A DNA stretch of 6,340 nt from DASUFI01 sp036274635 (lineage in GTDB: Bacteria; Planctomycetota; B15-G4): the NCBI GenBank assembly GCA_036274635.1, contig DASUFI010000322.1, positions 1-6,340 of the forward strand, written 5' to 3'. The notes under the pieces are model-generated. The model did no database searches. It was not told the origin of the DNA and saw only the letters and a list, made by a program, of their open reading frames with translations. Below, one piece after another: positions 1-6,340 of this stretch. The translations under genes were made by a program, and so were the position numbers. Each line of letters begins with the position of its first letter. The stretch's first letter is position 1.

Positions 1-1
1 C

Positions 2-115
2 AGCGTCGTGCTGGTGACGTTCCCGGCGGCCATGCTGCTGCTGGGGCTGCTCTGGGCGCTCGGCCGCCGCGCCAAGCCGCGTCCCGCGCCGGCGCCGGCT
101 CCGGGAGGCCCGTGA
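2..115 (+). CDS. C-terminal end of a membrane protein, probably GldG-like ABC transporter auxiliary subunit (partial)
   Basis: The frame is open from the first complete codon and ends at TGA 113-115, giving 37 residues of a gene whose start lies before the window. The visible part is one hydrophobic segment (from VVLVTFPAAM to LLLGLLWALG), then a basic RR pair and a Pro-Ala-rich tail (PRPAPAPAPGGP). That is the pattern of a C-terminal transmembrane anchor with a short cytoplasmic tail. In bacteria with gliding-type ABC transporters, the GldG-like auxiliary protein (ABC_transp_aux family) ends in such an anchor and is commonly followed directly by a DUF4340 gene, as here. The stop overlaps the next start by one base (TGATG), which points to one transcript and coupled translation. 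The coding call is strong for its frame and codon pattern. The family name rests mainly on the neighbour, because too little sequence remains to show a domain. Confidence 0.6.
   Translation, partial: SVVLVTFPAAMLLLGLLWALGRRAKPRPAPAPAPGGP
103..108 (+). promoter_or_regulatory. Ribosome binding site of the DUF4340 gene
   Basis: GGGAGG is a good match to the Shine-Dalgarno core and lies 6 bases before ATG 115. It would be only 3 bases before the alternative GTG at 112, so it favours ATG 115 as the start. The site lies inside the end of the upstream gene. It is the only convincing Shine-Dalgarno sequence in the window; the two downstream genes have none at a usable distance. Confidence 0.7.
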
Positions 116-1212
116 TGCTGCGCCGCCTGCTGATCCTCGCCGCGCTGCTGGTGGCGCTGGTGGCCGTGGACCGCAGCCAGCGCGACGCGGCCGCCGAGCG
201 TCGGCAGGACGCGCTGCGCGTGCGCGCCTTCGTGCCGGCCGCGCAGCGCGAGGGCAAGTCCGTGGCCGTGGTGCGCGTGCAGGACGGCGACGGGTCGGTG
301 CACCTGTACGGCCGCGAGGCGGGGCTGTGGCGCTGCCTCGACTACCGCGCCGCGCCGGCGCTCGGCGACAAGCTGGAGCCGCTCATCACGGGACTGTTCG
401 AGGCGCAGGGCGTGGTGCTCAGCGAGAAGCCGCAGCAGCCGCACGACTACGGCCTCGACGTGCCCTCCATGCGCACGATCTCGCTGCACGGTGCCGGATG
501 GACGCCCAAGGATCCCACCGGCGACCAGGTGGTGGCCATCGACGTGGGCGCGGCCGTGGTGGGGGCCGACGGCTGCTACGCCCGCGTCCGCGGCGAGCAG
601 GCCATCTGGACCATCGACGTGGACCCGGGCGCGATCACGGGCCGCGAGCCGTCGGCGCGGCCGTCGCTCATCGACCCGGCGCTCGTGCCGGCCGCCTGGC
701 CGGGCGTGGCGCCGCGCCTGCAGGGCATCCGCGTCGCGCGCGCCGGCCAGCCGGCCTACCAGCTCGAGATGCGCGCCCGCGAGGTCTCGCCCGAGGAGGC
801 CATGCAGGGCGTGCCGGGCTTCGAGTGGATCCTGAAGCGCGAGGGCGGCGCGGAGGAGAAGACGGCCTTCGCGCCGGCGGTCGGCTACTCGAGCCACGTG
901 ATGAGCGTGCCATGGGCGGAGGTCGTGGACTCGTCGCTCGCGCCCACTCTGGGCTTCGACGCGCCGCGGGCGGAGGTGACGCTGACCGGCGGCGGCGGCG
1001 ACCCGTGCCGCCTGGTGCTGGGCGGCCGCACGGCCTCGGGCCGGCTGGCCGTGCTCAACAGCGTCAGCCGGCTCGTGTACGAGATGGATCCAGCCGAGGA
1101 GGCGCTGCTGTTCCCCGCGCCCGAGGCCTTCGCCGAGGGCGCCACCGTCAACCCGTGGGACACGCGCAGCGCGACGCCGGCCGCGCCCTCGCTCAGCATC
1201 CCTCCGCGCTGA
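115..1212 (+). CDS. DUF4340 domain protein, membrane-anchored, likely ABC-transporter accessory
   Basis: This protein of 365 residues starts at ATG 115, chosen for the GGGAGG site 6 bases upstream and the one-base overlap with the previous stop; GTG 112 is the alternative. Residues 2-4 are LRR, followed by one hydrophobic segment at about 5-18. This is an N-terminal membrane anchor without an obvious cleavage site, so the rest should lie outside the membrane. The body fits DUF4340: VAVVRV near residue 50, a YGREAGLWRC strand pair at 65-74, and the typical YGLDVP at 112-117 followed by alternating beta strands. A second, similar unit begins with LGFDAP at 279-284 and ends in VYEMDP at about 321-326, paralleling TIDVDP at 166-171, so the domain seems to occur twice. 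The tail is Pro/Ala-rich. DUF4340 proteins usually sit beside GldG-like ABC subunits; their molecular role is not known. The family call is good and the transporter link is inferred from context. Confidence 0.82.
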   Translation: MLRRLLILAALLVALVAVDRSQRDAAAERRQDALRVRAFVPAAQREGKSVAVVRVQDGDGSVHLYGREAGLWRCLDYRAAPALGDKLEPLITGLFEAQGVVLSEKPQQPHDYGLDVPSMRTISLHGAGWTPKDPTGDQVVAIDVGAAVVGADGCYARVRGEQAIWTIDVDPGAITGREPSARPSLIDPALVPAAWPGVAPRLQGIRVARAGQPAYQLEMRAREVSPEEAMQGVPGFEWILKREGGAEEKTAFAPAVGYSSHVMSVPWAEVVDSSLAPTLGFDAPRAEVTLTGGGGDPCRLVLGGRTASGRLAVLNSVSRLVYEMDPAEEALLFPAPEAFAEGATVNPWDTRSATPAAPSLSIPPR

Positions 1213-1249
1213 CTTGCCGCTCGCTGCCGCCGGCCTTACAAAGCAGGGC

Positions 1250-4200
1250 GTGATCCCCCCGGCGCAGCAGCGGCCATGGCACGTGCGGGGCCTGCTCGTC
1301 GCCGCGGCCTGCCTGCTGGCGGCGGGCTGCGGGCAGGGCCACGCCGCCGCGCCGGCGCCCGCGCCGCCCGCTGTGGCCATCCGCTACGACCGCGACGTGC
1401 GCCCGATCCTGGCCGAGCGCTGCTTCATCTGCCACGGGCAGGACGCGGCCAAGCGCCAGGACAAGCTGCGCCTCGACGTGGCGGAGGGCGGCGACGGCCT
1501 GCGCGGCGCGCACGACGTCGTCACGCCGGGCCACGTGCAGGACAGCGAGCTGTGGCGCCGCATCAGCAGCACCGACCCCGAGGTGCGCATGCCGGCCAGG
1601 GACAGCGGCAAGCCGCCGCTGTCCGAGGCGCAGCAGTCCGTGCTGCGCGCGTGGATGGAGCAGGGCGCGCCCTACGAGCCGCACTGGGCCTTCGTGCCGC
1701 CGGCGCGCCCGCCCGTGCCGGCCGTGGCCGACGCCGCCTGGCCCAGCAACGACGTGGACCGCTTCCTGCTCGCGCGCCTCGAGTCGGCGGGCCTCGTGCC
1801 CAGCCCCGACGCGGACCGCGCCACCCTGCTGCGGCGCGCCTTCCTCGACCTCACCGGCCTGCCGCCCACGCCCGAGGAGCTGGACGCCTTCCTCGCCGAC
1901 GCGCGCCCCGACGCCTACGAGCGCTGGGTCGACACGCTGCTGTCCGAGGAGCCCTACCTCTCGCGCCACGCCGAGCGCCTGGCGGTGCCGTGGCTGGACG
2001 CGGCGCGCTACGCGGACACCTGCGGCATCCACACCGACGCAGGCCGCTCGCTGTGGCCCTGGCGCGACTGGGTGCTGGGCGCCTTCCGCGACAACATGAG
2101 CTTCGACGAATTCGTGACCGACCAGCTCGCGGGCGACCTGCTGCCCGACGCCACGCAGGCGCAGAAGGTGGCCAGCGGCTTCCACCGGAACCACGTGACC
2201 ACGGACGAGGGCGGCGCGATCCCCGAGGAGTACCTGGCCGAGTACGCCGCCGAGCGCACGGCCGTCACGGGCTCGGTCTTCCTCGGCCTCACGCTGGGCT
2301 GCGCGCGCTGCCACGACCACAAGTACGACCCGCTGACGCAGCAGGACTTCTACTCGATGTTCGCGTTCTTCGACTCGATCGACGAGCCCGGACTGTACAG
2401 CCAGGAGTCGGACCCGCAGCGCGCGCACGAGCCCTTCATGAGCGTCCCCACGGACGCGCAGCGCGAGCACCTGCGCGAGCTGAGCCAGCTGCTGGAGGGC
2501 GCGCGCGCCGAGCTGGCCCAGCCCGCGCCCGGGGACGACGCGCAGCACGCGGCCTTCCTCGCCAGCCTGCCGGTCGAGCTGGGCCTGCACTGGAACGGCC
2601 TGCTGCCCGTGGACGCGCGCTCCACCGGCGGCGCGACGCTCACGCCCCAGCCGGACGGCTCGGTGCTGGCCTCGGGCGAGAACCCGCCGCAGGACGAGCA
2701 CGTGCTGCTGCTGCGCACCGAGGCCACGGACATGCGTCTGCTGCTGCTCGAGGCGCTGCGCGATCCGTCTTTGTCGCTCGGCCGCGTCGGGCGCGCGCCC
2801 AACGGCAACGGCGTGCTCTCGGGCATCACGCTGGAGGCCGCGCCGCTCACGGTGCCGGCGGCCTTCGTGCCCGTGCCGCTCATCTGGGCCTGGGCCGACC
2901 ACGAGCAGCAGGACGGCGACCATGGCGTCACGGGCGCGCTGCGCGCGGGCGACGCCACGGGCTGGGCCGTGGACGCGCACCGCCGCGACGACGACCGCGC
3001 CGCGCTCTTCCTCGCGGACGCGCCCTTCGGATTCCCCGGCGGCACGCTGCTGCGCGTCACGCTCGAGTACCGCTCGCAGTACGAGCGGCACACGCTCGGG
3101 CGCGTGCGCTTCGCCGCGGCGTCGCTGGACGACGCCGCGCTGGCGCGGCTGCCCGTGGCGCAGAGCAGCTGGTACCGCGTCGGGCCGTTCCCCGCGCCGG
3201 GCCCGGCGGAGGCCTACGATCTCGCGGCCGGCCCCGAGGCGGACACGCTGCTCGACCTGTCGCGGAACTTCGGCGCAGGCAACCAGTACTGGACCTTCGA
3301 GCCCGAGCTGCTGGACGGCCAGCCGCACAAGCTGCCCGACGGCACCGGAGTCACCTACGTGGGCCGGCGACTGTACGCGCCCTCGGCGCGCAGCCTGCCG
3401 CTCAGCCTCGGCAGCGACGACGGCCTCATCCTGTACCTCGACGGTGTGCCGGTGCTGCAGCGCCGCGTGGACCGCAGCCTCTCGCCCGACCAGGACGCCT
3501 TCACGCTCGAGCTGACGCGGGGCCCGCACGTGCTGGTGGCCAAGGTGGTCAACACCGGCGGCTCGTCCGGCTTCTTCTACCGCGCGATGCCCTGCGAGGA
3601 CGAGCTCGCGGGCGACCTCGGCCTCGCGCTGCTGCCCGACGAGGCGCGCGACGAGCCGCGTGCGCTGCGCCTGCGCGAGGCCTGGCGTCTGGCCTTCTCG
3701 CCCGAGCACCGCGAGCGCGCCATGAAGGTGCGCGGCATCGAGGAGCAGCTGGCCGAGGTGGAGCGCGGCGTGCCGCGCACCATGGTCATGCGCGAGCGCG
3801 AGACGCCCCGCGACACCTTCGTGCTGGTGCGCGGCCAGTACGACCACCCCGACTCGACGCGTCCCGTGACGCGCGCCGTGCCCGCCGCGCTGGGGCACCT
3901 GCCCGACGGCGCGCCGCAGGATCGCCGCGGCCTCGCGCAGTGGCTGCTCGCGCCCGACAACCCGCTCGTGGCGCGCGTGGCCGTCAACCGCCTGTGGGAG
4001 CTGGTCTTCGGCACGGGCCTCGTGCGCACCAGCGAGGACTTCGGCATGCAGGGCGAGTGGCCCAGCCACCCCGAGCTGCTGGACTGGCTGGCCATGGAGC
4101 TGCGCGACAGCGGCTGGGACCTGCGCCACGTGCTGAAGCTGCTGGTCACCTCGCACGCCTACCGCCAGGACAGCCGCGTGCGCACCGACCTGGCGGAGAT

Positions 4201-4867
4201 CGACCCCGACGACCGCCTGCTCGCTTGGATGCCGCGCCGCCGCCTCGCCGCCGAGCAGATCCGCGACCAGGCCCTGTACGTGGGCGGCCTGCTGGTGGAG
4301 AAGCTGGGCGGGCCGTCGGTGAAGCCCTACCAGCCGTCGGGCCTGTGGGAGGAGGTCGCGATGCCGGCCAGCAACACGCGCGTCTTCGTGCGCGGCGAGG
4401 GCGACGAGCTGTGGCGCCGCAGCCTGTACACCTACTGGAAGCGCGCCTGCCCGCCGCCGTCGCTGATGACCTTCGACGCGCCCACGCGCGAGACCTGCAC
4501 GGTGCGGCGCATCACCACGAACACGCCGCTGCAGGCGCTGGTGCTGTGGAACGACGAGCAGTTCGTGGAGGCCGCGCGCGGCCTCGCGACGCGCACGCTG
4601 CACGAGGCCGGCGACGACGGCGCGCGCCTGGGCCTGGCCTTCCGCCGCTGCACCGGCCGGCCGCCCACGCCCGACGAGGCCCGAGAGATCACGGCCGCCC
4701 TCGCCGACCTGCGCGCGCGCTATGCCGGCGAGCCCGCCGCCGCCGACGGCGTGCTCGCGCTGGGCGCCTCGCCCGTGGCCGCCGACGTGGCCGCTCCCGA
4801 GCTGGCCGCCTGGACGCTGCTGTGCAGCGCCTTCCTCGACCTGGATGCCACCCTGTGCCGCAGCTGA
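1250..4867 (+). CDS. PSCyt1-DUF1549-DUF1553 cytochrome c-like lipoprotein (planctomycete type)
   Basis: Residue numbers count from GTG 1250 (1205 residues). The signal peptide (RGLLVAAACLLAAGC) ends in a lipobox with Cys27, so this should be a lipoprotein; a Pro-Ala linker follows. PSCyt1 spans about 44-150, with haem motif CFICH at 58-62 and a conserved MPA Met114 that could be the second haem ligand. DUF1549 spans about 164-385, with LDLTGLPPTPEEL, ARYADTCGIHTD near 250, QLAGDLLP and a second CxxCH (CARCHDHKYDP) at 351. The region at 446-534 looks like a beta-sandwich (LEALRDPSLSLGRVGRAPNG). Another at 641-780 carries GSDDGL at 721 and resembles a PA14/carbohydrate-binding module. DUF1553 spans about 855-1200, with NRLWELVFGTGLV at 913, EDFGMQGEWPSHPELLDWLA, AAEQIRDQAL, FDAPTRETCTVRR at 1075 and TNTPLQALV. 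No in-frame ATG precedes Met114, so the start must be non-ATG: TTG 1214, GTG 1250 or GTG 1283. The family's reaction is unknown; extracytoplasmic redox chemistry is inferred from the haem motifs. The DUF1501 gene follows after 5 bases. Confidence 0.9.
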   Translation: MIPPAQQRPWHVRGLLVAAACLLAAGCGQGHAAAPAPAPPAVAIRYDRDVRPILAERCFICHGQDAAKRQDKLRLDVAEGGDGLRGAHDVVTPGHVQDSELWRRISSTDPEVRMPARDSGKPPLSEAQQSVLRAWMEQGAPYEPHWAFVPPARPPVPAVADAAWPSNDVDRFLLARLESAGLVPSPDADRATLLRRAFLDLTGLPPTPEELDAFLADARPDAYERWVDTLLSEEPYLSRHAERLAVPWLDAARYADTCGIHTDAGRSLWPWRDWVLGAFRDNMSFDEFVTDQLAGDLLPDATQAQKVASGFHRNHVTTDEGGAIPEEYLAEYAAERTAVTGSVFLGLTLGCARCHDHKYDPLTQQDFYSMFAFFDSIDEPGLYSQESDPQRAHEPFMSVPTDAQREHLRELSQLLEGARAELAQPAPGDDAQHAAFLASLPVELGLHWNGLLPVDARSTGGATLTPQPDGSVLASGENPPQDEHVLLLRTEATDMRLLLLEALRDPSLSLGRVGRAPNGNGVLSGITLEAAPLTVPAAFVPVPLIWAWADHEQQDGDHGVTGALRAGDATGWAVDAHRRDDDRAALFLADAPFGFPGGTLLRVTLEYRSQYERHTLGRVRFAAASLDDAALARLPVAQSSWYRVGPFPAPGPAEAYDLAAGPEADTLLDLSRNFGAGNQYWTFEPELLDGQPHKLPDGTGVTYVGRRLYAPSARSLPLSLGSDDGLILYLDGVPVLQRRVDRSLSPDQDAFTLELTRGPHVLVAKVVNTGGSSGFFYRAMPCEDELAGDLGLALLPDEARDEPRALRLREAWRLAFSPEHRERAMKVRGIEEQLAEVERGVPRTMVMRERETPRDTFVLVRGQYDHPDSTRPVTRAVPAALGHLPDGAPQDRRGLAQWLLAPDNPLVARVAVNRLWELVFGTGLVRTSEDFGMQGEWPSHPELLDWLAMELRDSGWDLRHVLKLLVTSHAYRQDSRVRTDLAEIDPDDRLLAWMPRRRLAAEQIRDQALYVGGLLVEKLGGPSVKPYQPSGLWEEVAMPASNTRVFVRGEGDELWRRSLYTYWKRACPPPSLMTFDAPTRETCTVRRITTNTPLQALVLWNDEQFVEAARGLATRTLHEAGDDGARLGLAFRRCTGRPPTPDEAREITAALADLRARYAGEPAAADGVLALGASPVAADVAAPELAAWTLLCSAFLDLDATLCRS

Positions 4868-4872
4868 GCGAC

Positions 4873-6340
4873 GTGCCCGATCCGCGCCGCCAGCAGGGTC
4901 TGGCGCTCACGCGCCGGCGCTTCCTCTCGCGCGGCGCCGCCTCGGCCGGCGCGGCGCTGGGCGTGGCGGCGCTGCACGCGCTGCTGGGCGGCCCCGCGCG
5001 CGCCGCGGGCGGGCCGGACGCCGCGGGCCGCACCGTGCCGCTGCAATTCCGGCCGCGCGCGCGGCGCGTGATCTACCTGCACATGGAGGGCGCGCCCAGC
5101 CACCTCGACCTGTGGGACTACAAGCCCGGCCTGCGCGCGCGCTTCAACGAGGACCTGCCCGACTCCATCCGCCAGGGCCAGCGGCTCACGGGCATGACCA
5201 GCGGGCAGACGCGGTTTCCGGTGGCGCCCTCGATCTTCCGCTTCAGCCGCCACGCCAACGCCGAGGACGGCGCGTGGATCAGCGAGCTCATGCCGTACAC
5301 GGCGGGCGTCGCGCGCGAGCTGTGCTTCGTGCGCTCGCTGCACACCGACGCCATCAACCACGAGCCCGGCATCACCTTCTTCCAGACCGGCCACCAGCAG
5401 CCGGGACGGCCGAGCTTCGGCTCGTGGGTCAGCTACGGCCTCGGGTCCGCGAACGCGAACCTGCCCACCTTCGCGGTGCTCATCACGCAGGGCACCGGCA
5501 ACATGCAGGCACTCTCGGCGCGCTTCTGGGGCAGCGGCTTCCTCCCGAGCGAGCACCAGGGCTGCAAGCTGCGCTCGGGCAGCGACCCGGTGCTCTACCT
5601 GCACGACCCGCCGGGCGTGCGGCCCGAAGACCGGCGGCGCCTGCTCGACCTCACCACGGCGCTGGACGAAGAGGAGTACAGGCGCACGCTCGACCCCGAG
5701 ATCCATGCGCGCGTCGCGCAGTTCGAGATGGCGCACCGCATGCAGATGTCCGTGCCCGAGCTGACGGACTTCTCGGACGAGGACCAGGAGACGCTGGCCC
5801 TCTACGGCCCCGACGTGCGCAGGCCCGGCAGCTTTGCCGCCAACTGCCTGCTGGCGCGCCGGCTGTGCGAGCGCGGCGTGCGCTTCGTGCAGCTCTACAT
5901 GCGCGGCTGGGACGCGCACAACAACCTGCCGGCCGAGATCCGCAGCCAGAGCGCCGCCGTGGACCAGCCGCAGGCCGCGCTGGTCACCGACCTGCGCCGC
6001 CGCGGCCTGCTGGACGACACGCTCGTGCTGTGGAGCGGCGAGTTCGGGCGCACGGTCTACAGCCAGGGCGACCTCTCGTCCACCAACTACGGCCGCGACC
6101 ACCACCCGCGCTGCTTCACCTGCTGGATGGCGGGCGGAGGCATCCGGCCGGGCATCAGCTACGGCCGCACCGACGATTACGGCTACAACATCATCGAGAA
6201 CCCGGTCTCCGTGCACGACCTGCACGCGACCCTGCTGTACCTGCTGGGCTTCGATCACACGCAGCTCGTCTACCGCTACCAGGGCCGCGACTTCCGGCTG
6301 ACCGACGTGTTCGGCGAGGTGCGCAAGGAGCTCATCGCGT
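4873..6340 (+). CDS. DUF1501 family protein with twin-arginine signal (3' end at window edge)
   Basis: From GTG 4873, 489 codons are visible. An in-frame GTG at 4855 would add six residues and overlap the previous gene by 13 bases. I prefer 4873 because family members usually begin about 13 residues before the arginine pair. TRRRFLSRGAA at 13-23, a hydrophobic stretch and PARAAG near 41-46 form a Tat signal, so the protein should be exported folded. DUF1501 belongs to the alkaline phosphatase/sulfatase superfamily. Visible motifs are IYLHMEGAPSHLDLWDYKP at 67-85, HTDAINHEPGITFFQTG from 157, SFGSWVSYGLGS, SGFLPSEHQG, YGPDVRRPGSFAANCLLARR, GWDAHNN at 345-351, WSGEFGRT at 387-394, GRDHHPRCFTCWMAGGG at 407-423 and HDLHATLLYLLGFDH. 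His and Asp residues in these motifs are the likely metal ligands (inferred). The frame ends KELIA plus one T; relatives end just after a similar sequence, so only two bases of the stop are probably missing. DUF1501 genes are typical partners of DUF1549/DUF1553 genes; the substrate is unknown. Confidence 0.9.
   Translation, partial: MPDPRRQQGLALTRRRFLSRGAASAGAALGVAALHALLGGPARAAGGPDAAGRTVPLQFRPRARRVIYLHMEGAPSHLDLWDYKPGLRARFNEDLPDSIRQGQRLTGMTSGQTRFPVAPSIFRFSRHANAEDGAWISELMPYTAGVARELCFVRSLHTDAINHEPGITFFQTGHQQPGRPSFGSWVSYGLGSANANLPTFAVLITQGTGNMQALSARFWGSGFLPSEHQGCKLRSGSDPVLYLHDPPGVRPEDRRRLLDLTTALDEEEYRRTLDPEIHARVAQFEMAHRMQMSVPELTDFSDEDQETLALYGPDVRRPGSFAANCLLARRLCERGVRFVQLYMRGWDAHNNLPAEIRSQSAAVDQPQAALVTDLRRRGLLDDTLVLWSGEFGRTVYSQGDLSSTNYGRDHHPRCFTCWMAGGGIRPGISYGRTDDYGYNIIENPVSVHDLHATLLYLLGFDHTQLVYRYQGRDFRLTDVFGEVRKELIA

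Noticed and set aside
71..110. Short repetitive CCGGCGCC-like run near the end of the first gene
   Set aside because: It encodes the Pro-Ala-rich tail of the membrane protein. Similar runs encode the linker after the lipobox (about 1340-1370). These are low-complexity coding, not a regulatory repeat.
1214..1249. TTG 1214 as the start of the large protein
   Set aside because: It is possible, but TTG is the rarest of the three usual start codons, it has no Shine-Dalgarno sequence, and the extra 12 residues add nothing to the signal peptide. GTG 1250 was preferred with moderate confidence.
1213..1249. Possible promoter or terminator between the DUF4340 and cytochrome-like genes
   Set aside because: The gap has no recognisable -10/-35 pair, no stable hairpin followed by a T run, and is too short and G+C-rich to support either.
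327..1253. A + strand open frame of 308 codons overlapping the DUF4340 gene
   Set aside because: It is mostly Arg, Gly and Ala, as expected for a shifted frame in high-G+C DNA, and has no recognisable domain or ribosome binding site.
1193..4603. Antisense open frame of 1136 codons opposite the large cytochrome-like gene
   Set aside because: Its translation is a low-complexity run of Ala, Arg, His, Gln and Val with no domain. The + strand frame has clear family motifs throughout. Long antisense frames are expected opposite genes whose codons nearly all end in G or C.
4855..4872. GTG 4855 as the start of the DUF1501 protein
   Set aside because: It is in frame and would overlap the previous gene by 13 bases. 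Family N-termini usually begin close to GTG 4873 relative to the arginine pair, so 4873 was preferred; this is not certain.
4720..6258. Antisense open frame of 512 codons opposite the DUF1501 gene
   Set aside because: It has the same low-complexity composition and lies opposite a frame with continuous DUF1501 motifs, so it is a high-G+C shadow.

Overview
The window reads as a very G+C-rich (about three quarters G+C by eye) bacterial chromosome segment, most probably from a member of the Planctomycetota. The main evidence is an adjacent pair of genes that is a hallmark of that phylum: a large PSCyt1-DUF1549-DUF1553 cytochrome-like protein followed by a DUF1501 protein. Almost every codon in the four reading frames called here ends in G or C, and all four genes lie on the + strand.

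Layout: positions 2-115 hold the C-terminal tail of a membrane protein, probably the GldG-like auxiliary subunit of an ABC transporter. Its stop overlaps the start of a DUF4340 protein (115-1212). After a gap of 1 to about 70 bases, depending on the start used, comes the large cytochrome-like lipoprotein (called here as 1250-4867). The DUF1501 protein (4873-6340) follows almost directly. It runs to the window edge and appears to lack only the last two bases of its stop codon. No stretch over 300 bases is without a gene. I see no RNA gene, mobile element, CRISPR array, promoter or terminator.

The first two genes look like the end of an ABC-transporter unit of the GldG/DUF4340 type. The last two form the cytochrome/DUF1501 pair. 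The large protein has a lipobox signal, two CxxCH haem-type motifs and, between its DUF1549 and DUF1553 parts, two probable beta-sandwich modules. Its partner has a twin-arginine signal and an alkaline-phosphatase-like DUF1501 fold. Both are therefore predicted to act outside the cytoplasmic membrane. Their reaction is not established; a joint role in breakdown or redox chemistry of an extracytoplasmic substrate is an inference.

The families are recognisable throughout and closely match their usual motifs. I do not see a clearly new system. The points worth a second look are the tight linkage of the two modules, an internal duplication in the DUF4340 protein, and the compulsory non-ATG starts of the two downstream genes.
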